From Mucidula mucida (taxonomy: Eukaryota; Basidiomycota; Agaricomycetes; Agaricales; Physalacriaceae), in NCBI GenBank assembly GCA_015501055.1, contig JADNYV010000044.1:62001-126000 (forward strand): DNA of 64,000 nt, written 5' to 3'. The notes beneath the pieces were generated by a model, which was not told where the DNA came from, did not search any database, and saw only the letters and a list, made by a program, of their open reading frames with translations. Positions 22,575-33,958 of this stretch are shown here, in pieces. The position numbers were made by a program, and so were the translations under genes. Within the stretch, counting starts at the first letter, position 1. Each line of letters begins with the position of its first letter.

Positions 22575-25424
22575 ATGTCGACGAACGGTCAAGCAACGCG
22601 ACCGCCTCTGGACACGACAGCCTCGTCGGTGTCGGTGAGTACGTTGCGAGGCATGCCTAGCGGGGCCATGACACCTAGAAGCATCTCCGAAGGGGATGGC
22701 CTGATTGATATCGAGAGAAACGATAGGCAGTATGGAACCCTTCCAGAGGGTACCAATTCCCTTCTTTTTCCAGCCTAACGCAGCGCTAAACCTCGCGTTC
22801 TTAGGGAGTAATCTACACCAGCGATCCAAGTTCAAGAAACGGGTCAAATACTACGTTCCTGCTACCTCCTGGATCCCAAATTATACCTTGTCATCGTGCG
22901 TGCTGGTCTGATACCGCACCGTTACCTGCTGAACCTCCTCCAGGCTAGGAGGCGATGTTCTCGCCGGCCTCACTGTTGCCAGCATGCTGATACCACAGTC
23001 CGTCAGTTACGCATCCTCCCTTGCCAAGTTGACGCCGACTACGGGCTTGGTACGTTTCATATTACTAGAAACATCCATCCAAAAAAAATGAAACTGACAA
23101 AAAAGCGCCTAGTTTGCCGCGTCCATTCCTGGCATCATCTACGCTTTCCTCGGCACTTCTCGCCAATTAAACGTCGCTCCCGAAGCTGCGCTTAGTCTAT
23201 TATTGGGACAGGCGGTGGATGACATTCGACACGACTTTAGTGACCCACACGGCGACAACGGGGATGCGCTTGGGCTTCATGTCGCGACTATAATCACTGT
23301 ACAGGTATGCCGGCCGGATAACGAATGTCGCAATAATCAAATTTGCTTGCAAGTGCTTATTCATCGTTTTTCGTGAACTTGGAGGGAGTTATGGAGGGTT
23401 TCACGGCCTTATCGTAAGGCTGGGTAACCCTCTATCATTCCCTGCAAGTTGCAGAAACGGTTGAACAAGCTCTGGCAATCAAAGATTTTGCTACATGACA
23501 TTCACACCTTTCAGTGCTGAGATTTCGTCAGGCTGGCCTGTTCACGTTTTTTCTTGGACTCTTTCGGTTAGGATTCATCGACGTGGTGCTGAGCCGCGCT
23601 CTCTTACGAGGCTTCATCACAGCAATTGCTATTGTTATATCCATGCGAGTTCATGTTTCGTCCATAGCTTCACGATCTGACATTTCGCCAGTGAACAATT
23701 GATTCCTATGCTGGGTTTGACAGCCTTGGAACACTTGGTACATCCGGAGACGACATGGGCCAAATTTATGTTCATAGTGGAGAACCTGCCCAACATGAAC
23801 AAGAATACCGCTGCCATCAGTTTCGGTGCGCTGTTCGTCTTGATATTCCTTCGAACAGCCAAACGCAGATTTGTCAAGTACTGGTGGATATACCGTGTTC
23901 CTGAGGTGCTGGTCGTGGTCGTGTTGTCTACCGTTCTGTCCGCGCAGCTCCGGTGGGATCAGGATGGGGTCGACATTCTCGGTGCCGTCAATGTCAGCAC
24001 CGGTAGTTCGTTTTTACGGTTCCCGTTCCGCTCGTCCAACGTGCGATACCTGAGGCGCACCACTTCCACTGCCGTTATGATTTCAGTCATCGGATACCTA
24101 GACAGCATTGTCGCTGCGAAGCAAAGTGGAGCTCGGTTCGGGTACTCGATCAGTCCCAACCGTGAATTGGTGGCGCTTGGGGCGAGTAACATTGTTGGGT
24201 CGTTTATTCCTGGCACGTTGCCTGCTTATGGCTCGATAACAAGGTACTCTTACTGTTCATTTCCGCCTTGCGGTACTAAGTTATTGCCAGAACCAAGATC
24301 AACGGAGACGTGGGTGGCAGTACGCAAATGGCATCCCTTGTCTGCTCTGGTGTCATTCTCCTCGCTACGTTTTATCTCCTTCCACTCCTTTACTTCTTGC
24401 CTAAATGTGTCTTGGCTTCGATGTAAGCTTCTTGCGTGCTACATCTGAACTTGGTACTGAACAGATACCAGTATCTGCCTTGTGGTCATCTCTCTCTTGA
24501 GCGAGACGCCTCACGAATTGAAATATTACTTCAAGTGGGTGCTATTTCATCGAACAGGAGACGTGGCTTAGTCCGAGACAGGATGCGTTCGTGGATTGAC
24601 CTCGTCCTCATGGGATTGACGTTTGTATTGTCCATCATCTGGAATGTCGAGGTTGGCATCGTGGTCAGCATGATTATATCGCTTCTGCTTGTCGTACACC
24701 GGTCCTCGAGGGCGCGCATGACAATCCTAGTACGTTTCCTGCTTCTAACGTTATCCCCTCGAAGTTTAATACCGTTTAGGGCCGAATTCCTGGGACACAG
24801 AGATGGAAACCGTTGACAGAGAACCCTGAAGCTGAAGAGGACGTTTCGGGTGCGCTCATAATCCGCATCAGAGAGAACTTGGACTTCGGTGTGTTCCTTT
24901 ACGACGAGCTTCGACGAGTCCTGACGACCGCTTTCCAGCGAATACCGCGCAGTTGAAAGGTGGCGTTTTCATGATCACTGATCTAGACTTCTCAACTTAC
25001 AGAATTGTACGGCAGACCGTTTAAGGCGACTAGAATTGTATGGGGTGTCGCGGCACCATCCGTCAGAGGAACCTCACAGGAAGCAAGCGACATCCTTGGT
25101 ATTCCATATGGCTGATGTTGAAACTTGTGATGCTTCGTATGTTGCACGCTTCTTGCTCAACTAATTCCTAATGATCACTGCAGTGCTGTCGAAATCTTCC
25201 ACGAGATTATTGAGGAGTATCACGTCTGTTCTTTCTCTTCTTTGTGTAATATATGACTGACCTCCGTTCAACAGACCCGCGGCGTCGGCTTGTTCCTCAC
25301 ACACTTGAGGCGGGGACCTCATAGCATGTTCGATGCAGCTGGCATTCTTGATATCATTGGGCCGGATGCCATTCAGGAGAATGTTGCCGCTGCCATGTCA
25401 CGAATTGAAACGACCCAGCGATGA
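22575..25424 (+). CDS. SulP-family sulfate transporter with STAS domain
   Basis: Membrane anion transporter. The N-terminal hydrophilic part is followed by the conserved RSKFKKRVKYYVPATSW, SLGGDVLAGLTVASMLIPQS, SIPGIIYAFLGTSRQLNVAP, LFRLGFIDVVLSRALLRGF, EQLIPMLGLTALEHL, MISVIGYLDSIVAAKQSG, FIPGTLPAYGSITR and ISLLSETPHELKYYFK. The C-terminal STAS domain is TSLVFHMADVETCDASAVEI. All introns can be joined in frame, including one with a GC donor (23645-23691), a long one (about 23307-23532), and a 48-base one at about 24535-24583 that restores YYFKMRSWIDL. The protein appears intact. The sequence resembles the fungal SulP branch with the core SYASSLAKLTPTTGL. Plasma or vacuolar membrane location cannot be decided. 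Confidence 0.9.
23394..23432. repeat. Imperfect hairpin inside a long intron of the SulP gene
   Basis: GAGGGTTTCACGGCCTTA and TAAGGCTGGGTAACCCTC form an 18-bp stem (14 matches) around TCG. It lies within a roughly 225-base intron, several times longer than the others in this gene. It may be an inserted element remnant or an RNA structure. Confidence 0.4.
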
Positions 25425-25560
25425 GAGCATGCATATTGATTTTCGAGCGACGATCTAGTCAGAGAATTACTACTTATACCAACTATTCAAGACATAGAGA
25501 AGGTTATATACTAGTACTACTTCTGCTATAATTTACAGAGCACGTTACGCCAAGTAGATT

Positions 25561-26253
25561 TCATTTGCTAGAAGTAGCTACGCCTACATTCTGCGTGTCG
25601 CTTCTTTCGCGTGTCCATGCATAAGCTCGCACCGGAGAACCATCTCCGCCTGTTAGGTTCAAGGGTACAAAACTGATCGTCGCGTCAATAGGTACATTCT
25701 TCAGGTTGCGCAAATTCTCGATCAGCAATCCACCCGCTCCGAGTATGATTTCATGAACGCCAAAATCAGCCCTCTGACCCTCTGTCTCGTCAGGACTGAG
25801 CGTGTCGATACCAATTCTTGAGATACCAAGTTTTAAGAGGTGCTGGGCAACGTCTTTGTCCAGGAAGGGATGCGCGAGGTATGTCGGTGTGCCCCAATGC
25901 GCACACCAATCCGTTTGGAACAGGACGACATCGCCGGGGCGCAACCTGTCTTTGTGTGGCAGAACATCATCATCCCAAGTTATCCTCTCTCGTGGTTTCT
26001 TGGGGGTCACGTCGATTACGCGTGCAGGGCCGACGAAAGCGGTGAGGGGGATTTGGTCGATTGAGGCGCCGGATTGGAAGAAGTGAGATGGGGCGTCGAC
26101 GTGTGTGCCGGTGTGGGATCCTAGAGAGAGGGATTGGACGCTGTAGCCGTCTTTGGGGACGGTGGAGTGGGAGCAGAGGGCGAAGGAGGGATCGCCGGGG
26201 TATATGGAGATGGTGTTCTTGTCTAGCTTGTGGGTCAAGTCTATTATGGTCAT
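25561..26253 (-). CDS. Cyclase-family metalloenzyme (kynurenine formamidase-like)
   Basis: Single-exon gene of 230 residues from ATG 26253 (the first ATG before IIDLTHKLDKNT). The metal-binding signature HTGTHVDAPSHF has His47, His51, Asp53 and His57. Other family features are IYPGDPSF near the N-terminus, GDVVLFQTDW, and SRIGIDTLSPDET followed by HEIILGAGGLLIENLRNL. These match the PF04199 cyclase fold, whose members hydrolyse formamides such as N-formylkynurenine or related cyclic amides. The true substrate is unknown. No signal peptide, so it is probably cytosolic. It is convergent with the SulP gene (136 bases between stops). Confidence 0.9.
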   Translation of the reverse strand: MTIIDLTHKLDKNTISIYPGDPSFALCSHSTVPKDGYSVQSLSLGSHTGTHVDAPSHFFQSGASIDQIPLTAFVGPARVIDVTPKKPRERITWDDDVLPHKDRLRPGDVVLFQTDWCAHWGTPTYLAHPFLDKDVAQHLLKLGISRIGIDTLSPDETEGQRADFGVHEIILGAGGLLIENLRNLKNVPIDATISFVPLNLTGGDGSPVRAYAWTRERSDTQNVGVATSSK

Positions 26254-26489
26254 TGTAAAGAGTAGTACGGATCCAAAAGCGTAGCCGGGATAGCCGACGC
26301 TCAATTTGGTAGTTGTGTGATCGAGATCAGCTCCTCAGCATTACTTTTTGTAAGATTAGAGCGCGTCGGGTGCTTCTTCAGCAGGCATGTCCAGGCCTCT
26401 GTTTGGGTTGTCTCAAAAATCTCCGTTGGTCTATGGTGCGTAAATAAATCATGAATCGTATGGTTGCTTAAAGATCAAAGGCGTCAACG

Positions 26490-29226
26490 ACGATTATGAG
26501 ACTAAGTACAACGAAGACGTGACTTACGAAGAAACTGCGCCACATGGTAGAGTCTGGAGAACATACCTCGATGAAGCTGCCGCATATGACGTCCGCATGA
26601 TTGAAGAGTTCCGCGACACATTGGATGTCCTGCTCGTATTCGTGCGAACCATCTAGCCTTCCAAACGGCCCAATGCTTACCATCCCTTCAGGCTGGGCTA
26701 TTTTCTGCGGTAGTGACTACCTTCCTTGTCGAAGCAGCGTCCAATCTGCAAGCCAATTTTACGGAAATATCAGCTACACTTCTATTCGAACTCGTCGCTA
26801 TTCAGCGAGCTATTGTGAACGGGACGTCAATCCATGATATCCCTACGAGCTCCTTCTCCCCCAATTCCGCCTTTGTTCCTTTCACATCCGATGTATGGGT
26901 CAATGGCCTGTGGTTTACCAGCCTTGTGCTAAGTCTGATGACGGCACTTGTATCTGTTCTTGTGAAACAGTGGCTTCACCACTACATGACGCTCCCTTCA
27001 GGAACTCCTCGTGAACGTGCCCACCTCCGTCAATACCGCTTCGATGGTCTCGAGAAGTGGCGCGTACCACTGATTGTCGGGCTACTTCCGGTGCTGTTGC
27101 ATCTCGCGCTTTACGTCTACCTTGTTGGGTTGTCCATTTACCTCTACAACTTACATCGATCTATCTCCTGGATAATCGTCTCCATGACCATGGCGGCGTT
27201 GATTGTTTACTTTACGACAAACGCGATTCCTATCATTCAACCCCAGTGCCCGTACCACACGCCCATCAGTCACATTGTGTATCCCTCATTTATTCCCATT
27301 TACCGTCGCATCATGAGATTCCTTAGGCGCCGTCTTCCTATACTTCCTTCCCTGCCATCGCTATTGGATTCTATCGCCTTTGACTCTCTTAAAGGGGCAG
27401 AGTCACTTCTGGTGAAGGACTCGGGCGACATAATGACCGTCAACGGACTGTATTGGCTTTTTCAAACGTCGAACAACCCTACAGTTCTTACCATCGTGTT
27501 CCAGAGTATCGGCGGTCTTCCCGTGGCGAATTCAGAATATGTGATGTCCAAGTTCAGCCATGATGTTCACATCTTGGTCGCCAGCCAGGCAAACGCGTTC
27601 TCTGATTGCCTTGAAATCTCGGAAAACTCCTCCGCGGAGTATATGCGCTCTTGCACAGTGCGTCACGGCTCAGAAACGAAGCTAGAGCGCCTACTGCGGT
27701 CCCATCTATATCTATTCCCAACCGCACGATCATATCAGTGGCGTTCTTCTCGCTATGCGTTGAGATACCTTATTCCCCGCACGGATATGGCCCTAGTGGC
27801 TACTATTGTTGCTTCTCGCGAAGCAGTCATATGCAGCGGAGAGAACATCGGTCCTACAGACTTTTTCCTCCAGTCCATACATTCCGGACGGAAATTCCCT
27901 GCTATCGTTTGGCTGAAGCTTCTCGATGCGGTCTCAGGCGACCACGTGTCCATGGGGATTCGCAGGCACACCTCAGTGATTTCCTTGGTTTTTGTAATGC
28001 CACTATACCTTTCTTCATTCCCTCAGAGGCGGATCCGCGCATGCCCACCTTTCGCTATCGCGGTGCTCTGTTATCCTTCCCTGCTATTAAATACAAGGCG
28101 CTTCGCTTTATAGTGACCACTATACGCCATCTCACGCGCAATGATTTCTGGCCTCATGGTGAAGCTCGCCACCGATCGTGGGCACTCGATGATAGTACTA
28201 TGACTGTATTGAGCCCAAATGCGGAGGTCGACTGCTACATGCTGGTTGCCAAATGGGTAGCCTCTCAATTGACATCTTCACAGACGATGCCTGATCACGA
28301 CATCTATCCCAGACTAGAACTCGCCATGAACACCCTGCGATTTTTCACATACTCTGTCTTCCGCATCGACAATCGTCATGAAGAGGTTCTTGCGATCGTA
28401 GAATCAATGATTCTAGAGTCTCAGATACTCCGACAAGGAATGTCAGCGGGAGACTCTGATGGTACAGAGACTCCGAAAATTGTGCAGGAATGTTGCCAGG
28501 CATTGATTTCGACGTACCGGGTCTACGTCGGTGATCCAGCTGTTCGTCCAGTGACACTGAATGATACGCTCTCTCTTCACACACTGCCGTTGCGACTGCC
28601 TGTTCTGAAAAGATTCATGGAGTGCTTCCCTACAGAGTCGTCAAACAATGATACCATCACTACTGCTCCATCCTTTCCCATGATTCTTGGCCTGGTGATT
28701 GAAGGCTTCCGGAGGAACGACATAGCCGTCTTTGATGCCTTTATAGAATGCGACTTCCTGAATTCGTTAGTCAGATATGGCTTCGAAATGGACTCCTTGA
28801 TTCAGGCAACAACCACGGTTCACTCCTACGTTCGCGGTCTGAGGTGCCTTTTCGAAAGAGAAGGCCGGCAGGCGCTTGAACGCCATTTCCGATACCTCTG
28901 TGATCCCGGTCCGGAACGTCTTTATCTTGCCACACGCATTCTTTCTATTCAATTTCCGTTTACCGTCTCGAACCGTTCTCTTGTGGAGCATCATTCCGTG
29001 ATACACTGCGTATTTTGCTTGACTATGTCCAGAAAGGCATTGTGGAAACGTGCCGGGAACGACTCGTTAACCTCCTTGAGAGCGACGATCCTCTAAACTT
29101 TCTGACTGTCGCGCATGATCACCTGAATAGGACCAGTTGGAGGTCGCTGCTGCGATTGAGCTGGAGAAGCGGGACGTCGTTACACTTCGGAACTGTTGGA
29201 TTCATTCGTTTAACGTAGTTACTTGA
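26490..29226 (+). CDS. DUF6535-type multi-pass membrane protein
   Basis: Agaricomycete-specific family of unknown function. The domain begins DDYETKYNEDVTYEET, APHGRVWRTYLDEAAAYDV and EEFRDTLDVLLVF. After a 50-base intron it continues AGLFSAVVTTFLVEAASNLQ, AAIQRAIVNG-like sequence, DVWVNGLWFTSLVLSLMTAL, VLVKQWLHHYMTLPSGTPRE and KWRVPLIVGLLPVLLHLALY, with about four membrane helices. A long soluble C-terminal part of some 600 residues follows. The start codon is not clear; an upstream exon is likely. Three one-base losses break the frame near 27955 (GGGG where five G are needed), 28997 and 29131. The flanking sequence is otherwise open, so consensus errors or a very young pseudogene are both possible. 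The last frame ends VAAAIELEKRDVVTLRNCWI, stop 29224-29226. Confidence 0.75.
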
Positions 29227-31961
29227 TTGGACTTCTTTCAGATTCATATATACAACAATCAACTCTATAAGACGAATAATCCGTCTTTCCTTTCTCTATA
29301 TAGGTGTGGAAGAGGCCAAAAGATCGCGATCATGAAAGCACGTGTTTGGGGCTTGTTGTGCTTTCTTCCAACCACAACTTTCCTCTTGCTTCAAGACTCT
29401 TAGTCTCTTGGCTGAACAATTCTTGTACTGACCTATCGACGAGCGTTCTGGTAAGCAAAGACTATTCTGCATTGAACGCCTCGTATATACCACTACAGAT
29501 GGCAACACTCCGAAAAGAATCCGACAACAACACTGAAGACTCTGCCGAACGAGTAAAGCCTGTCTTTTCCGATTAGTCCCCTACGACTGGAAAGCCGCTT
29601 CTAAGAGGGCTGCCGCGTCGTAAAGCGAAACTAAGGAAACCCGCCAACAATGGGTATGTACACATCGCGTCAATCTAGGCTTCGCGACATTACCGTCGAG
29701 GGTTTATTGTTGAAGTAAGTCCGGTGCATTTATCTAGATGGTTCCAGCTTATCGAATTACCCGCCTGGTACAAGGTGGTCTCGTACTGCGGAGGTCTACT
29801 CTTTCGTAACGTTACAAGGCCTCGACTCGTCGATTCCGTTAGTGCCAGAAGCAGCGTTGGTACACGCCTGATGGTTCAACGACATGCAACTCGGCTCATG
29901 GCAATTCCTTACCTCAGAAGACTTGCGTCGTTGACACTACTCGCAAACTCTGAAGCGAGAAACTAGATTCCGGTACTCCACTTGGGTCCCCTCGCGAAAT
30001 TGGACAGACCTTCTCGTGTGCGCTGAGGCGACAACTTTACCGGTGGACACTGTCGTATGCCGTCTCTCGTGGGCCAGAACAACTTGAGGGTATATGATGC
30101 GAATTCTGGACTGCGAATACTACTGGAAGCAACCCCATACGCCACCAACACCTGGAACGATCGTGCCGTAGAAGGAATGGCTTGCGGACGATGGGCTCCG
30201 ATGCAACTCTTGTAATTTTGTAATTTGAAGTTCTAGGAATAGCCCTGTCTACTATCTGACTTCCCAGCGGTGTTCGACAAGTCAAAGAAGGAGCGCCATT
30301 AAAATGTGTACCCGGCCTCACAGGCGAGACCGCTGTGCTATTTTCTCATGGCTCATGTATAAAGTACTAAGGTCACCGCTTCGTCCATTTTTTGACCGCA
30401 ATTTTCACAGATTCATCAAGGCGCATACTCCATCGGAGAAGAAGAATCAGGTTCTGTTACGCAGCGCTGTGTAGATGTCTGATCTTAATAGTTCGAGAGA
30501 TTGACATCCCCGTTCTGCAACGTCGCGGGTTGCTCAATACAATCATTTCAATTGATAAATGTTCCGTTGGGGAGTCATGTTTTTTTCATTCTATTGATGG
30601 ACTTTGGACGGCGTGGCTCCAGTGCTCGTCAATCAATAGCTGAATTTGCTTGGTGCTGTACCGGTCTGTCGTCTGTCTCCATGCGTCTAGTGCTTGTTTC
30701 TTTTCGGTAAGTTCAGGAACCATATGTCAAGATAGGTGTCACTGGCATCATTCGCGAGGTTTTGGCTCAACTCTACTTATATTACTATTAGGTTCCCTGC
30801 CCCTCCAGGCCTTCCAAATTTACAATCAAGGGGGTGTTCCCTTTCTCGACGTCTAATTCTCCGACAAGGACGCCAGTCCAAAGTAAGGACACAAACTAAG
30901 TTCGTGATGTATACATTTATTTTTTCAGCTCCGCACTGGTAGCGCTCATGATTTTCGCCCTACTGGAGTTATCCGGTATTCAAGGTCGTCAGAGGAACTC
31001 CGATGTACTTCTCTGTCCTAACGCCATGCCTTGCGCATCTAGATCGAACGAGGGGTCTTACGAGAGATCTAGCTGAAGGAATTCTGTCGTGATGGATCCG
31101 CGCGCCAATTGACAAGTTCTGTATGGTGCCCTGTGTCGCGGTAAGTATCTAGGCTGGGTTTTAATCTTGCGATGCTGAAAGTACCCCCGAGATCTCCTAC
31201 CCGTGCGAACCGCGTATTCTACTCTGCTCAACGATCTGCAGGACTACCCCAAGGTTCGCAACCCCACACCTGTGCCAGGACGATGCGACACTTCGCACTG
31301 GACAACTAAGATCAAACTAAGATGCGCTGATAGGCAGACTCCAACGTTTACGTCTCGAAGAGGTGATGCAGGACATCATAGAGAAAGGGTCGTATTCTGA
31401 CATTCATCTCGATGAGAGCTTGTCTACCTCTGAGAGATGTGGTGTCATAGTTTTGGTCTAGGCCCAACATCTTCGTCGTCGAGTCAAAGCTACACGATTG
31501 GCCAGGGTACGTGGATTTCGGAAGCAAAAATAGGATCTAAGAGCTAATGAAAGGTACACGAATTTCGAAATTCGCGGGGCATCCCAGATTGCAGAACGAG
31601 TCTAAGCTCTTCTCAAGGGTCCTGTGAGCACTACGATCAGGGCGTTCTCCAGATGTTGTCTCGTGCACTGGCTGGGGAAGCAGCGTTCGATGTCGTCCAG
31701 GACTGATCTGATCAGAAAACTGCCTGAAGACAAGATGTTGGTACCACACTCCCACCGCGAACTTCCAAACACTCGACCGAGATCACACATACCGAATGAC
31801 GTGCGTACTATCTGGGCTTGCCCTAGCTCAGGGCTTCTGACCGTTTTCCACTTGGAAGGTTTCTCATGAACATATGGGGTTATGTCGGTTACATATGTAG
31901 CGTTGGAAGCGTAGAGGTCTTCTTCTCAACATCATCCTTCCCCCCCAGGCGCTGTACACTC
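29227..31961. other. Gene-poor stretch, nothing recognised
   Basis: About 2.7 kb downstream of the DUF6535 gene. Frames of 60-95 codons occur on both strands (for example 29304-29576, 30392-30643, 31203-31400), but none shows a known family, a signal peptide, or splice-joined continuity. It may be decayed coding DNA. The last 80 bases before the next gene end in a pyrimidine tract (CTTCCCCCCCAG). Confidence 0.5.
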
Positions 31962-32601
31962 ATGGCGGCCAACTCTTCCTTCCCATCGATATTGTCGTGG
32001 ACACCGCCCCCAGCGCCGTCGCAGAACTTGAAGGTCCTGCTCGCGTACATTAACGCGCGAAACAAGCTCGACAATGTGCTGCGCTTCTTTCACAATGAGT
32101 TAGAGCATCGGTATCTGCCCGTGTCTTTGGGGCGCCCTGTGCTGACCAAGAAACAATACGGAGAATATCTGGAGGCGTTGGCCTCTATGATGACGACGTA
32201 TACTGTGAGTTCACAGTTTTGACGCATCGACAGCCATGAGCGTGCGTCACATCAGCGCTATATGAATGTGGTCTGACCTTTTGGTAGATAACACTTCTTG
32301 ATGTGATTGAGTCGAGCGAAGAGGACACCATTGTCTTCCATGTACGGTTCGTTCGCACGAGGAGTCGCACGACTTTGCTGACGGTCGGCAGGCAATGGCT
32401 CACGGTGTCTCAACAATGGGCGTGGTATACAACAACGAATACATGACTACCGTTAAATTCGCACCCGGCGACTGGGGGCCACGCATCATCTTCATGAAGG
32501 AGTACGTGGACAGCTCGAAGACGACAGAGTTTTTCAAGACGCATCGGGCGAAGGTGGCGGAGTTTGAGCGAGGGCGCTCACGCGAGCATGTTCCAAGATG
32601 A
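31962..32601 (+). CDS. Small NTF2/SnoaL-like protein of unknown function
   Basis: Three exons (31962-32204, 32288-32341, 32392-32601) join in frame to 168 residues: MAANSSFPSILSWTPPP, LLAYINARNKLDNVLRFFHN, RPVLTKKQYGEYLEALASMM, ITLLDVIESSEEDTIVFH and GVVYNNEYMTTVKFAP followed by IIFMKEYVDSSKTTEFFKTH. The order (a helical start with a short HNELE segment, a threshold helix, a pair of strands, and a last strand ending in KEYVDS) is that of SnoaL/NTF2-like alpha+beta barrels, common in fungal small-molecule enzymes and stress proteins. Function unknown; fold assignment is by pattern only. Confidence 0.7.
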
Positions 32602-32737
32602 TCATGATTATTGATGAGGATACAGTTTACATGACCTTTAGATCCCTCATGTATACACTGGATGTCCAAAAGTATACCTACAGTTTGAGCTGTGTTACTT
32701 AGCCAAGATACCCCCACCATTGAATAGAATGCATACC

Positions 32738-33813
32738 TTAGACGATAAACACATTCTCTTTAGATATCTCGTACGACTGAAGCTTCTTGAAGAAGGCGAT
32801 ACGCTCTTCGCGTTCTTTGACGAATTTCTGTTCGCACAGTTAATGAGAGCACGGCAGGATGTAAACGTTTAGCGCACCTCGTCGACTTCGGTATCGACGT
32901 CGTCCTTTTCACGCTTTTGAGCCCTTGGAGTCTTTGCGTTTGCCTTTCTTCGCGCCTTCTTCCGAGTCGGAGCCTCTTGTTCATCTTCGCTCTCCGACTC
33001 GACAATTGCCTTTTCCTTTTCCTTTCGCGTCCTGCGTGTGCGCTTTGGTAACACAGCTTCCCACTCCTTCTGAATCTGTTCGGGGTTCAAGCTGCGCTTC
33101 GCAGCCTTCTGCTTGCCCTTTGTCTTCGCCTTTGGTGGCGGACTGTCGGGCTCCGCATCAGACTCCACAAGTCCATCAGGCGATGTCTGCCTTTCTGGTG
33201 AACGATCAGAGGATTCCGATTCAGGATCGGTAGGCTTCCGGCGATGAGATGGTTTAATGGGGGAAGGGCTGCTTGGCATGGATACCTGATGACGTGAGGT
33301 TGCGCCTGGTCTGGAGGAGGAACGACGCCGTCGTGGCGTCGATGGGGTGGAAGGTGAGCCGCCGTTCGCCTCGGGTGTAGGATATGCAGGCACATCGCTG
33401 GTTCCTCTGTCACGCTTTAGAGTTCGTTCCACTCGAAAGAAGCCAAAAGGGTCGCTAGCCGTGGATATATCCGCGTCTGGGCCCGCGTCGTCGCTACCTA
33501 AATACGACTCGAAATCTTGTCTAAGCATCTCTTGTTCGTCCACGTATGGGGGGAGCGGTGGGTCATCGGATGTGGCAATGGGAATGGAGTTGGGCTCTGC
33601 CCATTCGGAGGAAGGGGAAGGGGAATGGGTCAGAGAAGATGGAGGCAAGGGGCTGGCGGCTTTGGCTTTGGCCTTTAATTTCGCAGCAAGTGCGCCCTTT
33701 GGTGGCCGGCCTCTTCGTTTCGGGCGCGCGTTGGTGCTGTTCTGGAGAGCTTCTTTGTCCATTTCGGGCGAGGCCGAAATAGGAAGGCGGGTAGAGCGCG
33801 TACTACGAGCCAT
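32738..33813 (-). CDS. AT-hook nuclear protein of unknown function
   Basis: Two exons (33813-32878 and 32827-32738) give 341 residues. The N-terminus holds an AT-hook, RPKRRGRPPKG (about residues 31-41), which binds the minor groove of AT-rich DNA. The middle is disordered, with many SP/TP sites and basic blocks such as KRTRRTRKEKEKA and RKKARRKANAKT. The short second exon adds a well-defined end, KFVKEREERIAFFKKLQSYE, then ISKENVFIV, a likely helix that may be the most conserved part. It is probably a chromatin-associated protein. It is divergent from BCP1 with only 145 bases between start codons. I do not recognise the family. Confidence 0.75.
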
Positions 33814-33905
33814 GGTCGTTCACGATCGAAAGACGTGAGACGAAGGCGACAGTCAACACGCTCCTCACGTGGCCCTGAGACTCCTTCCTAATCTAGACAG
33901 TCAAG

Positions 33906-33916
33906 CCCTAACCCTA
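33906..33916 (+). promoter_or_regulatory. Telo-box-like element in the AT-hook/BCP1 divergent promoter
   Basis: CCCTAACCCTA lies 43 bases upstream of the BCP1 start codon, within the 145-base divergent promoter. Telo-box motifs (AACCCTAA) are found in promoters of fungal and plant ribosome-related genes and are bound by Myb-type telobox proteins. Use here is inferred. Confidence 0.5.
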
Positions 33917-33958
33917 GCTCTAATTATTTTGCTGTTTCTACACACCAGCTACACACCC

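Noticed and set aside
24520..24590. Frameshift in the SulP gene after ELKYYF
   Set aside because: A 48-base GT-AG intron (AA|gtgggt ... gacag|G) restores YYFKMRSWIDL, so no defect is needed.
26061..26258. Arg/Trp/Gly-rich frame opposite the cyclase gene
   Set aside because: Low-complexity antisense shadow of a well-supported single-exon enzyme.
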